NCBI GenBank assembly: GCA_902601475.1
Contig: CACKNK010000009.1
Coordinates: forward strand, 1-55,418
DNA length: 55,418 nucleotides
Reading direction: 5' to 3'
Source of the DNA: an uncultured SAR86 cluster bacterium
GTDB lineage: Bacteria; Pseudomonadota; Gammaproteobacteria; Magnimaribacterales; D2472
Each line of letters starts with the position of its first letter. The stretch's first letter is position 1. Below the pieces are notes generated by a model. It had not been told where the DNA came from, did not search any database, and saw nothing but the letters and a program-made list of their open reading frames with translations. Position numbers and translations under genes: made by a program. This document shows positions 18,317 to 26,872 of this stretch, one piece after another.

Positions 18317-19414
18317 ATGAAAGTTGCTCAATTACTTCCAGAATTAAATTTTGGAGGTGTTGAACGTGGAACAGTAGATCTTGCCAATTTTTTAGTTTCT
18401 CAAGGTCATGATGCTGTTGTTATTTCCGCAGGTGGAGTTCTTGAAAGGGAATTAGACACCGAGGTAAAAAGTTTACAAATTCCTATTTCAAAGAAATCCT
18501 TATCTGCTTTGATGCAGTTTAAAGCTCTAAAGAAAATTCTTCTTGAAGAGAAACCAGATATTGTTCATGTTCGATCAAGATTTCCAGCCTGGATATATCT
18601 TTTGGCTACAAGAGGAATGCCAAATCATCAAAAACCTGTCTTAGTGTCTACCTTTCATGGTCTTTACAGCAAGCCATGGTATAGCCAATCAATGGCTAAA
18701 AGTGATTCAATTATTAGTATTTCTAAAACTGTAAAGCAATACATTAAAGACAATTACAGAATTTCAAATCAAAATATAGTTAATATTTACAGGGGTTGTG
18801 ACACAGAAAAATTTAACCAAGTTCCTTTAGAAAGTAGCTGGCTTGATAAATGGTTTGCAGACTTTCCGCAAACAATAAATAAAAAAATCTTATTGATGCC
18901 TGGTAGGATCACTTCATGGAAGGGCATTGAAACGTTTATTAAACTAATCCATAGGTTGAAAGACCCATCATTGATCGGCATTGTTATGGGACCTGTTGCA
19001 AAGAATAAAAAAACTTATTTTAAAAAGCTCAAAACGTTGGCATCAGACCTTAATTTGGATGACACTAAAATTTTATTTTGTGATGGCAAACCTGATATTG
19101 AAAATGTATATAAAATTTCATCTATTGTTTTTAACTTATCATCAAAGGCTGAACCGTTTGGGAGAACAATGATTGAAGCTGCTGCTTGCGGCAGTTCAGT
19201 AGTGGGATGGGATTATGGAGGAGTAAAAGAGTCCCTATCTCTCCTTAAATCTAATGGCCTTGTTAAACTTAATTCAATGGATGATTTAGAAGTTAAAGTA
19301 AAAGGTTTATTAGAGGCTCCAGATCAGTTAATTTTAAATAAAGAGTTCACAAAAGAGTATCAAACCAAGGCAACTCTAAAAGTTTATAAGGAATTGCTCA
19401 ATACCGAATCGTAA
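18317..19414 (+). CDS. Glycosyltransferase family 4 (GT-B)
   Basis: The 365-residue GT-B enzyme opens with LLPELNFGGVERGTVDLANFL, the donor-side glycine loop of GT4 proteins. It carries the E-x7-E motif as EPFGRTMIE near residue 278, typical for binding the nucleotide sugar. Membrane helices are absent, so it acts on the cytoplasmic face. The ATG directly follows the TAG of the MacB-like permease, so it belongs to the exporter operon; its product may be what is exported. The last 31 nt overlap the convergent glycosyltransferase. Donor and acceptor sugars are unknown. Confidence 0.9.
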   Translation: MKVAQLLPELNFGGVERGTVDLANFLVSQGHDAVVISAGGVLERELDTEVKSLQIPISKKSLSALMQFKALKKILLEEKPDIVHVRSRFPAWIYLLATRGMPNHQKPVLVSTFHGLYSKPWYSQSMAKSDSIISISKTVKQYIKDNYRISNQNIVNIYRGCDTEKFNQVPLESSWLDKWFADFPQTINKKILLMPGRITSWKGIETFIKLIHRLKDPSLIGIVMGPVAKNKKTYFKKLKTLASDLNLDDTKILFCDGKPDIENVYKISSIVFNLSSKAEPFGRTMIEAAACGSSVVGWDYGGVKESLSLLKSNGLVKLNSMDDLEVKVKGLLEAPDQLILNKEFTKEYQTKATLKVYKELLNTES

Positions 19415-20370
19415 ATTTTACCAACCCTTTTTGCAGAGCTATCTACTGTATAGGATTCAAATATTCGTTCCTTAATTGCACTTACATCAAGATTTTTTGC
19501 TAGGGGCACAAGACTTCTTATTAAAGAAATAATCTCTTCTTCATTATTGGGATCAGCTAAGAGCTCTTGAGGAAATAATTCACCCATAATACCTACATTG
19601 GTTCCAAATACCGGTAAGTTAAAGGCTGCTGCCTCCAGAGCCACCCTAGGCCCTCCCTCTCTTGAACTAGTGATAATTAAGGCTTTTGCTCTTCTATAAA
19701 TATTACCCAATTCCTGAGAATTAACCTCTGATCTGATGGTAATTTGATCAGTTAAGTTGTTATCTTTAATGATAGTTAGCAAGTTATTCTTTTCTAGACC
19801 ATCTCCGATGATTTCAAGTTTTTCATCGATACCTTTCCATGCATGAATTAATAAATCAAATCGCTTGATTTTTTCCAGTCTTCCAACCGCAATAAAATTC
19901 CCGTCTCTTGAGGAATTAAGTATTTCTAATTTGGGATTTACCCAATTACCTATTACCTCTGCAGCAGGATAAGTTTTTTTTAAAAGCTCATTTACAATAA
20001 TTGTTTTCCTAAAGCCATTTGTAGCAACAGGTCTTTTTTTATTAGCATGAACTGTTGCAATTAACTCTACCCTTGTAATCCAACTTACCCAATGACCCAA
20101 GAGGATTGATTTTGAACCATGGCAGTGAAGTATTTGAATTTCATGATCTTTTATTAATTTTCGTAGTTTGAAAATAGCAAAGAGATTGAACCTGAATTTA
20201 TTAGGAAATACTTGAAATCTATGATTTTGAAAATGAGGCTCTAACGTTTTATCTGCAAAGATATAAAGATCATAATCTGAGTTATTTGTTAGCGTTGATG
20301 TTAATTCATGAACATGTTGCTCAATGCCTGAAAAATTTTTGCTACAAATTAAATGCGCAATATTATTCAT
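19384..20370 (-). CDS. Glycosyltransferase family 4 (GT-B), convergent
   Basis: The 328-residue protein begins with HLICSKNFSGIEQHVHEL, a GT4 N-terminal loop. It keeps E-x7-E as EGGPRVALE near residue 240. It shows the middle IAVGRLEKIKRFDLLI strand of the second Rossmann domain. It is read after the ELM1-like gene, overlapping it by 8 nt, so the two are one operon. It likely works in lipopolysaccharide core or surface glycan assembly, by analogy with the ELM1/GT pairing. The sugar is not predictable. Confidence 0.9.
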   Translation of the reverse strand: MNNIAHLICSKNFSGIEQHVHELTSTLTNNSDYDLYIFADKTLEPHFQNHRFQVFPNKFRFNLFAIFKLRKLIKDHEIQILHCHGSKSILLGHWVSWITRVELIATVHANKKRPVATNGFRKTIIVNELLKKTYPAAEVIGNWVNPKLEILNSSRDGNFIAVGRLEKIKRFDLLIHAWKGIDEKLEIIGDGLEKNNLLTIIKDNNLTDQITIRSEVNSQELGNIYRRAKALIITSSREGGPRVALEAAAFNLPVFGTNVGIMGELFPQELLADPNNEEEIISLIRSLVPLAKNLDVSAIKERIFESYTVDSSAKRVGKIYDSVLSNSL

Positions 20371-21286
20371 TTATTCGTCTTTTAATTTGGAAAGCAATTT
20401 TCTCGACTTCAGCTAATGGTTCAAAACCTGGATTTGGAGATATCATATGGCTTATTACTCCGGATCTATCAAATACATCTTTTTTTTGAACAATACCAAT
20501 GCGTTTTTCATCAAGTAATTCATTGCTAATTCTTTGATGCTTATTACTTTTAATCCCAAACCAAAATTTTTTAGAGAATTTACTGGTTTGCAACAAATAA
20601 GTTTCACCATAACTGGATAGACTCTCAAATATCATACTTATGCTGTCTGGTGTGATAAATTTTTTCGATGCCGATACAAGGCTTTGGTTAAAAAAATTAA
20701 AATCAGTATCGCTAGAATCATACAGTTTAATATTTTCATAACATGAAATTTCAGACCATACATCGTCGGGCGTCCTTCTTGAATTAAAAATAGAAATCTC
20801 AAACTGTTGGTGGGTATCAATGATGTATTTTAAATTATCTCCTAATACTCTTTTTTCAAACGGCACATTTTTTATTGGACCCCCAATGCATACAACAAGT
20901 TTATTATTTTCAGGTTTAACGAGGGATGTTTTACAAAGACTGCCTTTAAACAACAAAGAGTTTGTGGGCATTTTTCTGTCGTGGTAGTCATGTTCTGGGG
21001 CTACTATTACATCAAACTTTTTAGCATTAAAAGTTGGCCTAAGAACAGCGATAAGAGTAGTGTTATGAGAGTTAGAGAGAAGTTTTTTTTGTTGCAGTAA
21101 TGCTTTATGCGCTCTATGGCCAACCCCAATTAAAATAAGTCTATTTGAACTTGGTTTAAGTTTGTCTATTTCATCTATAGAGCATTCTGACGATGCACAA
21201 TTAAGCTCATTAACAAGGGATTGTAAGAGAATATTTCCTTGGTTAGAATGACCTGGCCTTTGGTCAAATATATGAATAACTTCCAT
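20363..21286 (-). CDS. ELM1/GtrOC1-like putative nucleoside-diphosphate-sugar transferase (DUF1022)
   Basis: This 307-residue protein resembles the ELM1 family: an N-terminal FDQRPGHSNQ, a V-x-GVGHRAHKALL strand, VVCIGGP at the start of the second domain, and the C-terminal TPDSISMIFESLSSYGETYLL (usual form D-S-x-S-M-x-S-E). Bacterial members sit in LPS or glycan clusters and are thought to be GT-B enzymes; plant ELM1 has a role in mitochondrial fission. In line with that, a GT4 gene follows with overlapping ends. Its first codon is ATG at 21286, about 55 nt from the divergent fusion gene. Confidence 0.72.
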   Translation of the reverse strand: MEVIHIFDQRPGHSNQGNILLQSLVNELNCASSECSIDEIDKLKPSSNRLILIGVGHRAHKALLQQKKLLSNSHNTTLIAVLRPTFNAKKFDVIVAPEHDYHDRKMPTNSLLFKGSLCKTSLVKPENNKLVVCIGGPIKNVPFEKRVLGDNLKYIIDTHQQFEISIFNSRRTPDDVWSEISCYENIKLYDSSDTDFNFFNQSLVSASKKFITPDSISMIFESLSSYGETYLLQTSKFSKKFWFGIKSNKHQRISNELLDEKRIGIVQKKDVFDRSGVISHMISPNPGFEPLAEVEKIAFQIKRRINE

Positions 21287-21341
21287 GCAATTGTTACATT
21301 TTTGTTTTACTAATGCCTTAAATTAACTCTACTATTCTACT

Positions 21342-21692
21342 ATGTCCAAACTTAAGTTTCGCTCGATATTTCTCTCAGATATTCATTTAGGCTCAAAAGG
21401 GTGTCAATCAAAGCTTCTGCTTGAAGCATTAGCTTGCGGTACACCCCTTGCTGCATATCCAGTAACCGGGCCCAAGGATTTAATTGTTAACGGAGTCAAT
21501 GGATTTACTGATGATAACTTACTAAATGCAATTGATCAGGCTGTAAAAGTTCCATCATCTGGCTGTATAGACTTTGCATCGCGCTTTACTTGGGATAAAG
21601 TTGCAGAACAATTTAAAAATGCATTAGTTCCAAAAAGCCTTGAATCAAGTTACAAAAACAGCTCGAGACCTTATCTCTCAATATGGAGATGA
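21342..21692 (+). pseudogene. Fusion remnant: LpxH-type phosphatase N-terminus joined to glycosyltransferase C-terminus
   Basis: Residues 1-26 (IFLSDIHLGSKGCQ) are the first strand and metal motif (D13, H15) of a UDP-2,3-diacylglucosamine diphosphatase-like metallophosphoesterase. From about residue 26 the protein abruptly becomes the C-terminal region of a MgtA-type GT1/GT4 glycosyltransferase (LLEALACGTPLAAYPVTGP). The middle and end of the phosphatase and the first two thirds of the transferase are missing. The two genes are commonly adjacent in other proteobacteria, so a single internal deletion of about 1.5 kb or more, in frame, explains it; the join is near 21414-21425. Catalysis by either half seems impossible. 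The sequence is otherwise undamaged, so it may be recent or retained. Confidence 0.72.
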
Positions 21693-21822
21693 TGCTGAAT
21701 CTATAGCGATGCTAAGAGCAGCTGAGCATGCTGCAAACCTTAATCATTCTGAGTGGAAAATATGGGAGGAAGTTCTTAGTGTGGTTATTGAGCTACAAAA
21801 TGCAAAACATTTGGATAGTTAA
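21640..21822 (+). CDS. Small uncharacterised protein downstream of the fusion
   Basis: A 60-residue, all-helical protein (TARDLISQYGDDAESIAM then LRAAEHAANLN and a WKIWEEVL segment). It must start at TTG 21640, inside the 3' end of the fusion ORF (53-nt overlap), unless the internal ATG at about 21709 is used. The AAEHA and W-x2-W pattern resembles small proteins of unknown function in other proteobacteria; I have no function for it. It ends at 21822, the base where the rhomboid gene begins, which argues that it is a real translated gene. Confidence 0.45.
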   Translation: MNQVTKTARDLISQYGDDAESIAMLRAAEHAANLNHSEWKIWEEVLSVVIELQNAKHLDS

Positions 21823-22577
21823 TGTTTTTCTTACCTCTTTTTGATGATAACCCAATAAAAAAAATACCTTGGGTAACTTATATAATTATTGGCTTAAATG
21901 TATTGGTATTTTTATTTCAATCTAGTCTTAGCAGTAGCGAACTAGAAATATTTTTTAGAGAAAATGGATTTATCTCCGGAGAATTTTTCTTAAACTCAAG
22001 CCTGCTTTATTCAAATCTATACACGTCCTTATTTATTCATGGGGGATTTTTTCATTTATTCTCAAATATGCTCTATTTATGGATTTTTGGCGATAATATA
22101 GAAGCTGAACTTGGGTCGATTAAGTTTCTTATCTTTTACTTGGTCTGTGGCGTCATAGCTTCTTTAGCCCAAGGAATTGTAGACCCTGATAGCTTAATAC
22201 CTTTAATAGGCGCTAGTGGTGCAGTTGCCGGAATACTAGGTGCATATTTGATTTTATACCCAAGTGCAAATGTAAGGGTTTTTGTTTGGATTTTTATTTT
22301 TATACAAATTATCAATGTCCCTGCAGGTATAGTTTTAGCAATATGGATTATTGGTCAGTTTTTTTCATTGGGATCCTCTATGTCCGATGGTGTTGCCTAC
22401 ATGGCACATGTTGCTGGATTCATGAGTGGCCTCATGTATATGTTTTTATTTAGGAAACGAGATAAAGTTCAATCTAAACATCACTCAAGGCCTTTTACAA
22501 GAACTTCTTTCAAGGAAGCCTATGATCAAAAGATTTATGATCGATCAAAATCAAAAGGCATTAAGGATTACAACTAA
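21822..22577 (+). CDS. Rhomboid-family intramembrane serine protease
   Basis: A six-helix membrane protein with the rhomboid catalytic dyad: Ser132 in GASGAVAG and His196 in AHVAGF. It also has the family HGGFFHLFSNMLYLWIFGDNIE region (His/Asn oxyanion side) and an N-terminal DNPIKKIPWVTY. After the last helix there is a basic cytoplasmic tail (about 210-251). Rhomboids cut membrane proteins inside the bilayer; the substrate here is unknown. The gene shares its first base with the stop of the small protein before it. Confidence 0.95.
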   Translation: MFFLPLFDDNPIKKIPWVTYIIIGLNVLVFLFQSSLSSSELEIFFRENGFISGEFFLNSSLLYSNLYTSLFIHGGFFHLFSNMLYLWIFGDNIEAELGSIKFLIFYLVCGVIASLAQGIVDPDSLIPLIGASGAVAGILGAYLILYPSANVRVFVWIFIFIQIINVPAGIVLAIWIIGQFFSLGSSMSDGVAYMAHVAGFMSGLMYMFLFRKRDKVQSKHHSRPFTRTSFKEAYDQKIYDRSKSKGIKDYN

Positions 22578-22585
22578 TATTTTTT

Positions 22586-23056
22586 ATGAAATCATCTTTT
22601 ATCAAAACACCAATTGGAAACTTTTTAGCTCATTTCAAGGATAGATACCTTATAAAATTAGAGTTAGTTAATTCAGATAAAAAATTATTTCTTGATCAAA
22701 ATCTTCAAGAAACTATTAACCAGCTAATTAAAGGCAAGATTTCAGTTAACGAACTTCCTCTAAATATTAATGAATTAGAAGGGACTGAATTCCAAAAAAA
22801 AGTCTGGAAATCTCTTACTAAAATAAAATACGGAGGAACATCTTCTTATAAGAAAATAGCAGTATCAATTAATAGTCCAAGTGCTTTTAGGGCAGTTGGC
22901 TCAGCATGTAGATTAAACCCAATTCCGCTTATAATTCCATGTCATAGGGTATTAAGAACTGATGGAAGTGTCGGTAAATATGTTTTTGGAAAAAAAAATA
23001 AATACAAACTTTTAAAGCTAGAGAGTTATGAATCTCGAAACAGAAATAAGAAATAA
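22586..23056 (+). CDS. ogt: Methylated-DNA--protein-cysteine methyltransferase
   Basis: This suicide enzyme removes alkyl groups from O6-guanine and O4-thymine in DNA. The active-site motif IIPCHRVL (Cys119), the DNA-reading helix after GTSSYKKIA, the R-A-V-G arginine finger region and the closing GKYVFGKKNKYKLLKLE are all present. Its 156-residue length matches the stand-alone Ogt type rather than the Ada fusion. The symbol is by family resemblance. It overlaps bolA by 29 nt and starts 8 nt after the rhomboid gene. Confidence 0.93.
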   Translation: MKSSFIKTPIGNFLAHFKDRYLIKLELVNSDKKLFLDQNLQETINQLIKGKISVNELPLNINELEGTEFQKKVWKSLTKIKYGGTSSYKKIAVSINSPSAFRAVGSACRLNPIPLIIPCHRVLRTDGSVGKYVFGKKNKYKLLKLESYESRNRNKK

Positions 23057-23327
23057 AGTTATTGAAAAATTTCCCAATGCTATTTTAAACCTTCAAAATG
23101 AAAGTCACATGCATTCGGTTCCAGAAAATTCTGAAACTCACTTTAAGTTAATTATTGCAGATGATTCATTCATTGATACTCCTAGGGTTTTAAGACATAA
23201 AATGATCTTTTCTCAGCTTGGAGATTTAATGCAGAAATTCCACGCTCTTGCACTTCATTGTTATACACATGAAGAGCTCTCAAAATTAGAATCTGAGCCT
23301 GAATCACCCGAGTGTGTAAAAAAATGA
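23028..23327 (+). CDS. bolA: BolA-family protein
   Basis: The 99-residue protein has the BolA alpha/beta fold with HMHSVPENSETHFKLIIADDSF and the helix-turn-helix-like RVLRHKMIFSQLGDLM. BolA acts with monothiol glutaredoxin in Fe-S transfer and as a morphology or stress regulator. The His in the signature RH (about residue 63) is the cluster-ligand position. The gene overlaps ogt by 29 nt and hands over to the exporter gene by an ATGA overlap, so the three share a transcript. Confidence 0.92.
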   Translation: MNLETEIRNKVIEKFPNAILNLQNESHMHSVPENSETHFKLIIADDSFIDTPRVLRHKMIFSQLGDLMQKFHALALHCYTHEELSKLESEPESPECVKK

Positions 23328-25756
23328 TAATTTTTAAACAAGTTATCCAAAGACCAGTTTTAGGTTTACTGATGCTTTTACTTGGATTAATTCTGTTATT
23401 ACCTGGACTGCAGAATTTTAAGCTTGATGCATCCTCAGAAGCATTGGTTATTCAGGGTGATGAGGCATTTAAAACTTACAGAGAAGTTGGCAATACATTT
23501 GGTAATTCAGATTTTTTAATTGCAACCTTCACTCCAAATAATGATTTATTTGATCAACAAACATTATCAGTTATTAAAAATCTAGAATCACAATTATTAG
23601 ATTTAGAGGGTGTTTCTTCAGTACTCTCTTTATTGGATGCACCTATTTTCTTTCAACCAAGAGTGGAACTTAGTGAAATAGCAGACAACTTAAAGACACT
23701 TGAAGATCCTGCGGTAGATATTCAGCTTGCTAAAGAAGAAATTCTTGATAATCCCATCTACTCAGAATTAATAATAAGTCCTGATGGAAAAACCACTGCT
23801 TTACAAATAGTTTTAGAAGAAAATTCAGAATACAGACCATTAATAAATAAAAGATATGAATTACTGGATAAAGTTAAAACACCTAGAGTTCAAGATGAGA
23901 TAGATGAAATAAATTTTGCTATTTCTGAGATCAATGATCAGGAGTCAATAAAACAAAAGCAATTAATTGAAAACGTCAGATCAGTTTTAAATGAATTTAG
24001 GTCTGAGGGGACAATTTTCCTTGGTGGAGCATCAATGATTGCGGTTGATATGATGTCATTTATAGAATCTGATCTTAGGGTCTTTGGAATAGCAGTTGCA
24101 ATTGTGTTTGGTCTTTTGCTGTTCACATTTTTTGGAAAAATAAGCTATGTATTCCTTCCGCTTTCAAATGCTATAGTGGCCACCATTTTTACTGCTTCTT
24201 TTCTAGGTTTGGCAGGGTGGAAAATTAGTGTTGTTTCATCCAACTTTATTGCTCTTTTATTAATTCTTACTATCTCGTTAACTGTTCACGTTTTAGTAAG
24301 ATTTAATGATGTTAGGCATGAAATGAATTCAGTGGACGATGCTATAGCAGAGGCATGTAAGCAAATGTTGTTTCCATGTTTTTTTGCCGCATTTACCACT
24401 GCAGTAGCCTTTATCTCGTTAATTTTTGGAGAAATTAAACCCGTAATAGAGTTTGGGAAGATGATGGCGGTCGGTATGGTTTTTGCTTTTGTACTAACCT
24501 TTACTTTTTTACCAATGATGATGAAGATTTTAATCAACAGTAAAGCAAATGAGCCTGATTGGATTCAATCTGTACCAGTTTTATTATCCAAATTTAGTCA
24601 TTCTTCAAAGAATGGAATTTTTTTGGTATCTATCTTTTTAATGTGCGCATTAGTGTATGGGTTTTCACTTCTAAAAGTTGAGAATAGGTTCATCGATTAT
24701 TTTTCAAATGATACTGAAATTTATCAAGGAATGTACTTGCTTGATAAAGAACTTGGAGGGACGGCAACTTTAGATATTGTTATTGATGCTCCAAAGGAAT
24801 CAGCTGAAGATATTAGCCTGGATGATGATTTATTTGATGATGATCTTTTTGAAGATGATTCAAGCGAAGCATCCGGATACTGGTGGAATTCTTTTACTTT
24901 GAAGCGACTTGAAGACATTCATGATTATTTGGATAGCACTCCAGAAATAGGAAAAGTTTTAAGTGTTGCAAGCGGAATAAAAATGGCACGACTTATCAAT
25001 AATGGGAAAGATCTCAATGATCTTGAATTAGCATTATTAAGATCTGTTTTGCCTGAAGATCTAAAGGAGTCTCTTTTATATTCATATATAAATCAAGACG
25101 ATACACAGGTCAGGATCTCAACACGCGTTTACGAAACTTTAAATACTCTTAATAGGAACCAACTAATAAATAATGTTTCAAATGATCTGCAGGAGAAATT
25201 TGGATTAGGAGAGGATCAATTTAGAATTACCGGTCTTGCAGTTCTTTACAACAACATGTTGCAGTCGTTATTTGATTCTCAAATTAAATCTTTAGGTATT
25301 GTTTTTGGGGTGATATTGCTTATGTTTTTAGTAATATTTAGATCAATCAAAGTTGCAGTTATTGGACTGATCCCAAACATCTTAACTGCATCAAGCGTTC
25401 TTGGATTACTTGGAATTCTATCAATACCATTGGACATTATGACCATCACTGTCGCTGCGATCAGTGTTGGCATGGCAGTGGATAATACAATCCATTACTT
25501 GTATAGATATAAGGTTGAAATTTCCAATGGAGTAGCGCCAAGTGATGCTATTCTCAAATCGCATACCACCATTGGAAGAGCTATCTTGTATACAGCACTG
25601 ACAATTTCTATTGGATTCCTAATTTTTAGCTTTTCAAACTTTTCTCCAACGGTTTTATTTGGAACTTTTACCTCATTAGCAATTTTTACCTCATTAGTGG
25701 CAACATTAATATTATTACCACTTTTGCTACAATCTTTTAAAGCATTTGATTCATAA
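23324..25756 (+). CDS. RND-superfamily (MMPL-type) exporter
   Basis: An inner-membrane protein of about 810 residues with two repeats, each one membrane helix, a periplasmic loop and five helices. The second half contains the AISVGMAVDNTIHYLYRY segment that carries RND proton-relay Asp. I place the start at ATG 23324, in the ATGA overlap with bolA; a GTG at 23312 would add M-C-K-K. It resembles predicted RND exporters for lipids or hydrophobic compounds. The second periplasmic loop has an unusually acidic stretch (about residues 497-515). Confidence 0.88.
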   Translation: MIIFKQVIQRPVLGLLMLLLGLILLLPGLQNFKLDASSEALVIQGDEAFKTYREVGNTFGNSDFLIATFTPNNDLFDQQTLSVIKNLESQLLDLEGVSSVLSLLDAPIFFQPRVELSEIADNLKTLEDPAVDIQLAKEEILDNPIYSELIISPDGKTTALQIVLEENSEYRPLINKRYELLDKVKTPRVQDEIDEINFAISEINDQESIKQKQLIENVRSVLNEFRSEGTIFLGGASMIAVDMMSFIESDLRVFGIAVAIVFGLLLFTFFGKISYVFLPLSNAIVATIFTASFLGLAGWKISVVSSNFIALLLILTISLTVHVLVRFNDVRHEMNSVDDAIAEACKQMLFPCFFAAFTTAVAFISLIFGEIKPVIEFGKMMAVGMVFAFVLTFTFLPMMMKILINSKANEPDWIQSVPVLLSKFSHSSKNGIFLVSIFLMCALVYGFSLLKVENRFIDYFSNDTEIYQGMYLLDKELGGTATLDIVIDAPKESAEDISLDDDLFDDDLFEDDSSEASGYWWNSFTLKRLEDIHDYLDSTPEIGKVLSVASGIKMARLINNGKDLNDLELALLRSVLPEDLKESLLYSYINQDDTQVRISTRVYETLNTLNRNQLINNVSNDLQEKFGLGEDQFRITGLAVLYNNMLQSLFDSQIKSLGIVFGVILLMFLVIFRSIKVAVIGLIPNILTASSVLGLLGILSIPLDIMTITVAAISVGMAVDNTIHYLYRYKVEISNGVAPSDAILKSHTTIGRAILYTALTISIGFLIFSFSNFSPTVLFGTFTSLAIFTSLVATLILLPLLLQSFKAFDS

Positions 25757-25765
25757 GGCAGATAA

Positions 25766-26872
25766 ATGAGCGGACCACTTAAAGGGACAACCATCATAGA
25801 ATTTTCAGGAATTGGTCCAGGACCTTTTTGCGGGATGGTATTAGCTGATTTGGGCGCCGAAGTGATTAAGATAGATAGGGCCTCATCATTAGGTAAAGGC
25901 AATGAATTAGACTTCCAAAGCCGATCAAAATATTCAATAACCGCAGACCTGAAGAAGCCTGATGCTATTGATGAAATAAAGAAATTATTATCCCAAGCAG
26001 ATGCATTATTCGAAGGATTTCGTCCGGGTGTAATGGAGAGACTAGGCCTTGGACCAGAGGAAGTCTTAGATATAAATCCAAATATTGTCTATGGAAGAAT
26101 GACCGGTTGGGGACAAAAAGGCCCTTTAGCAAATTCAGCTGGTCATGATTTGAATTATATAGCCCTAACAGGAGCACTAGACTCTATAGGCCGCAAAGGT
26201 GAAAGCCCGCCACCGCCATTAAATTTAATTGGTGATTATGGCGGAGGAGGCATGTTTCTTGCATTGGGTATCCTTGCTGGCATATTAAATGTTAAAAATG
26301 GTGGTAAAGGTCAAGTTGTTGATGCTGCAATGGTTGATGGCGCCTCACTTTTAATGACGATGTTTTACTCTTTTGACGCTTCAGGTTTTTGGAAACAAAG
26401 CAAAGAGTCTAATTTGCTTGATGGTGGAGCTCATTTTTATGACACTTTTGAATGTAAAGACGGCAAGCATATGTCTGTTGGGTCAATCGAACCACAATTT
26501 TATGAAATTCTTATCGATAAGCTTGAATTAGATAAAGATTATTTTGGCAATCAAATGGATCAGAGTAAGTGGTTTGAATACAAGGAAGTAATCAAAGATC
26601 GTTTTAAAACAAAGACTCGCGATGAGTGGGCAAAGATTTTTGAAGGAACCGATGGTTGTGTTGCTCCAGTTTTAAGCATCGCAGAAGCTCCACACCACCA
26701 TCATCTCAAAGATAGAAATACTTTTATTAAATTGGATGGACACTTTCAGCCTGCACCAGCGCCAAGATTTTCCCTCACGAAAGAATCTGTTAAGCACGGA
26801 CCTCCAAAATGTGGTCAGGATAATGCCGCCATATCAAAAAAATTTAAACTTGATGAATCTAAGTTAAGTTAA
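25766..26872 (+). CDS. CaiB/BaiF CoA-transferase family, alpha-methylacyl-CoA racemase-like
   Basis: The 368-residue protein aligns with AMACR. The N-terminal is IIEFSGIGPGPFCGMVLADLGAEVIK; His127 in GHDLNY and Asp157 in GDYGGGG stand at the positions of the mycobacterial catalytic pair. Epimerisation of 2-methylacyl-CoA is needed before beta-oxidation of sterol or branched side chains, which fits the steroid-like setting of the first 15 kb. Other CaiB-family activities, such as CoA transfer, remain possible but the pair argues for a racemase. It starts 9 nt after the RND exporter. Its 3' end overlaps tatD by 14 nt. Confidence 0.88.
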   Translation: MSGPLKGTTIIEFSGIGPGPFCGMVLADLGAEVIKIDRASSLGKGNELDFQSRSKYSITADLKKPDAIDEIKKLLSQADALFEGFRPGVMERLGLGPEEVLDINPNIVYGRMTGWGQKGPLANSAGHDLNYIALTGALDSIGRKGESPPPPLNLIGDYGGGGMFLALGILAGILNVKNGGKGQVVDAAMVDGASLLMTMFYSFDASGFWKQSKESNLLDGGAHFYDTFECKDGKHMSVGSIEPQFYEILIDKLELDKDYFGNQMDQSKWFEYKEVIKDRFKTKTRDEWAKIFEGTDGCVAPVLSIAEAPHHHHLKDRNTFIKLDGHFQPAPAPRFSLTKESVKHGPPKCGQDNAAISKKFKLDESKLS

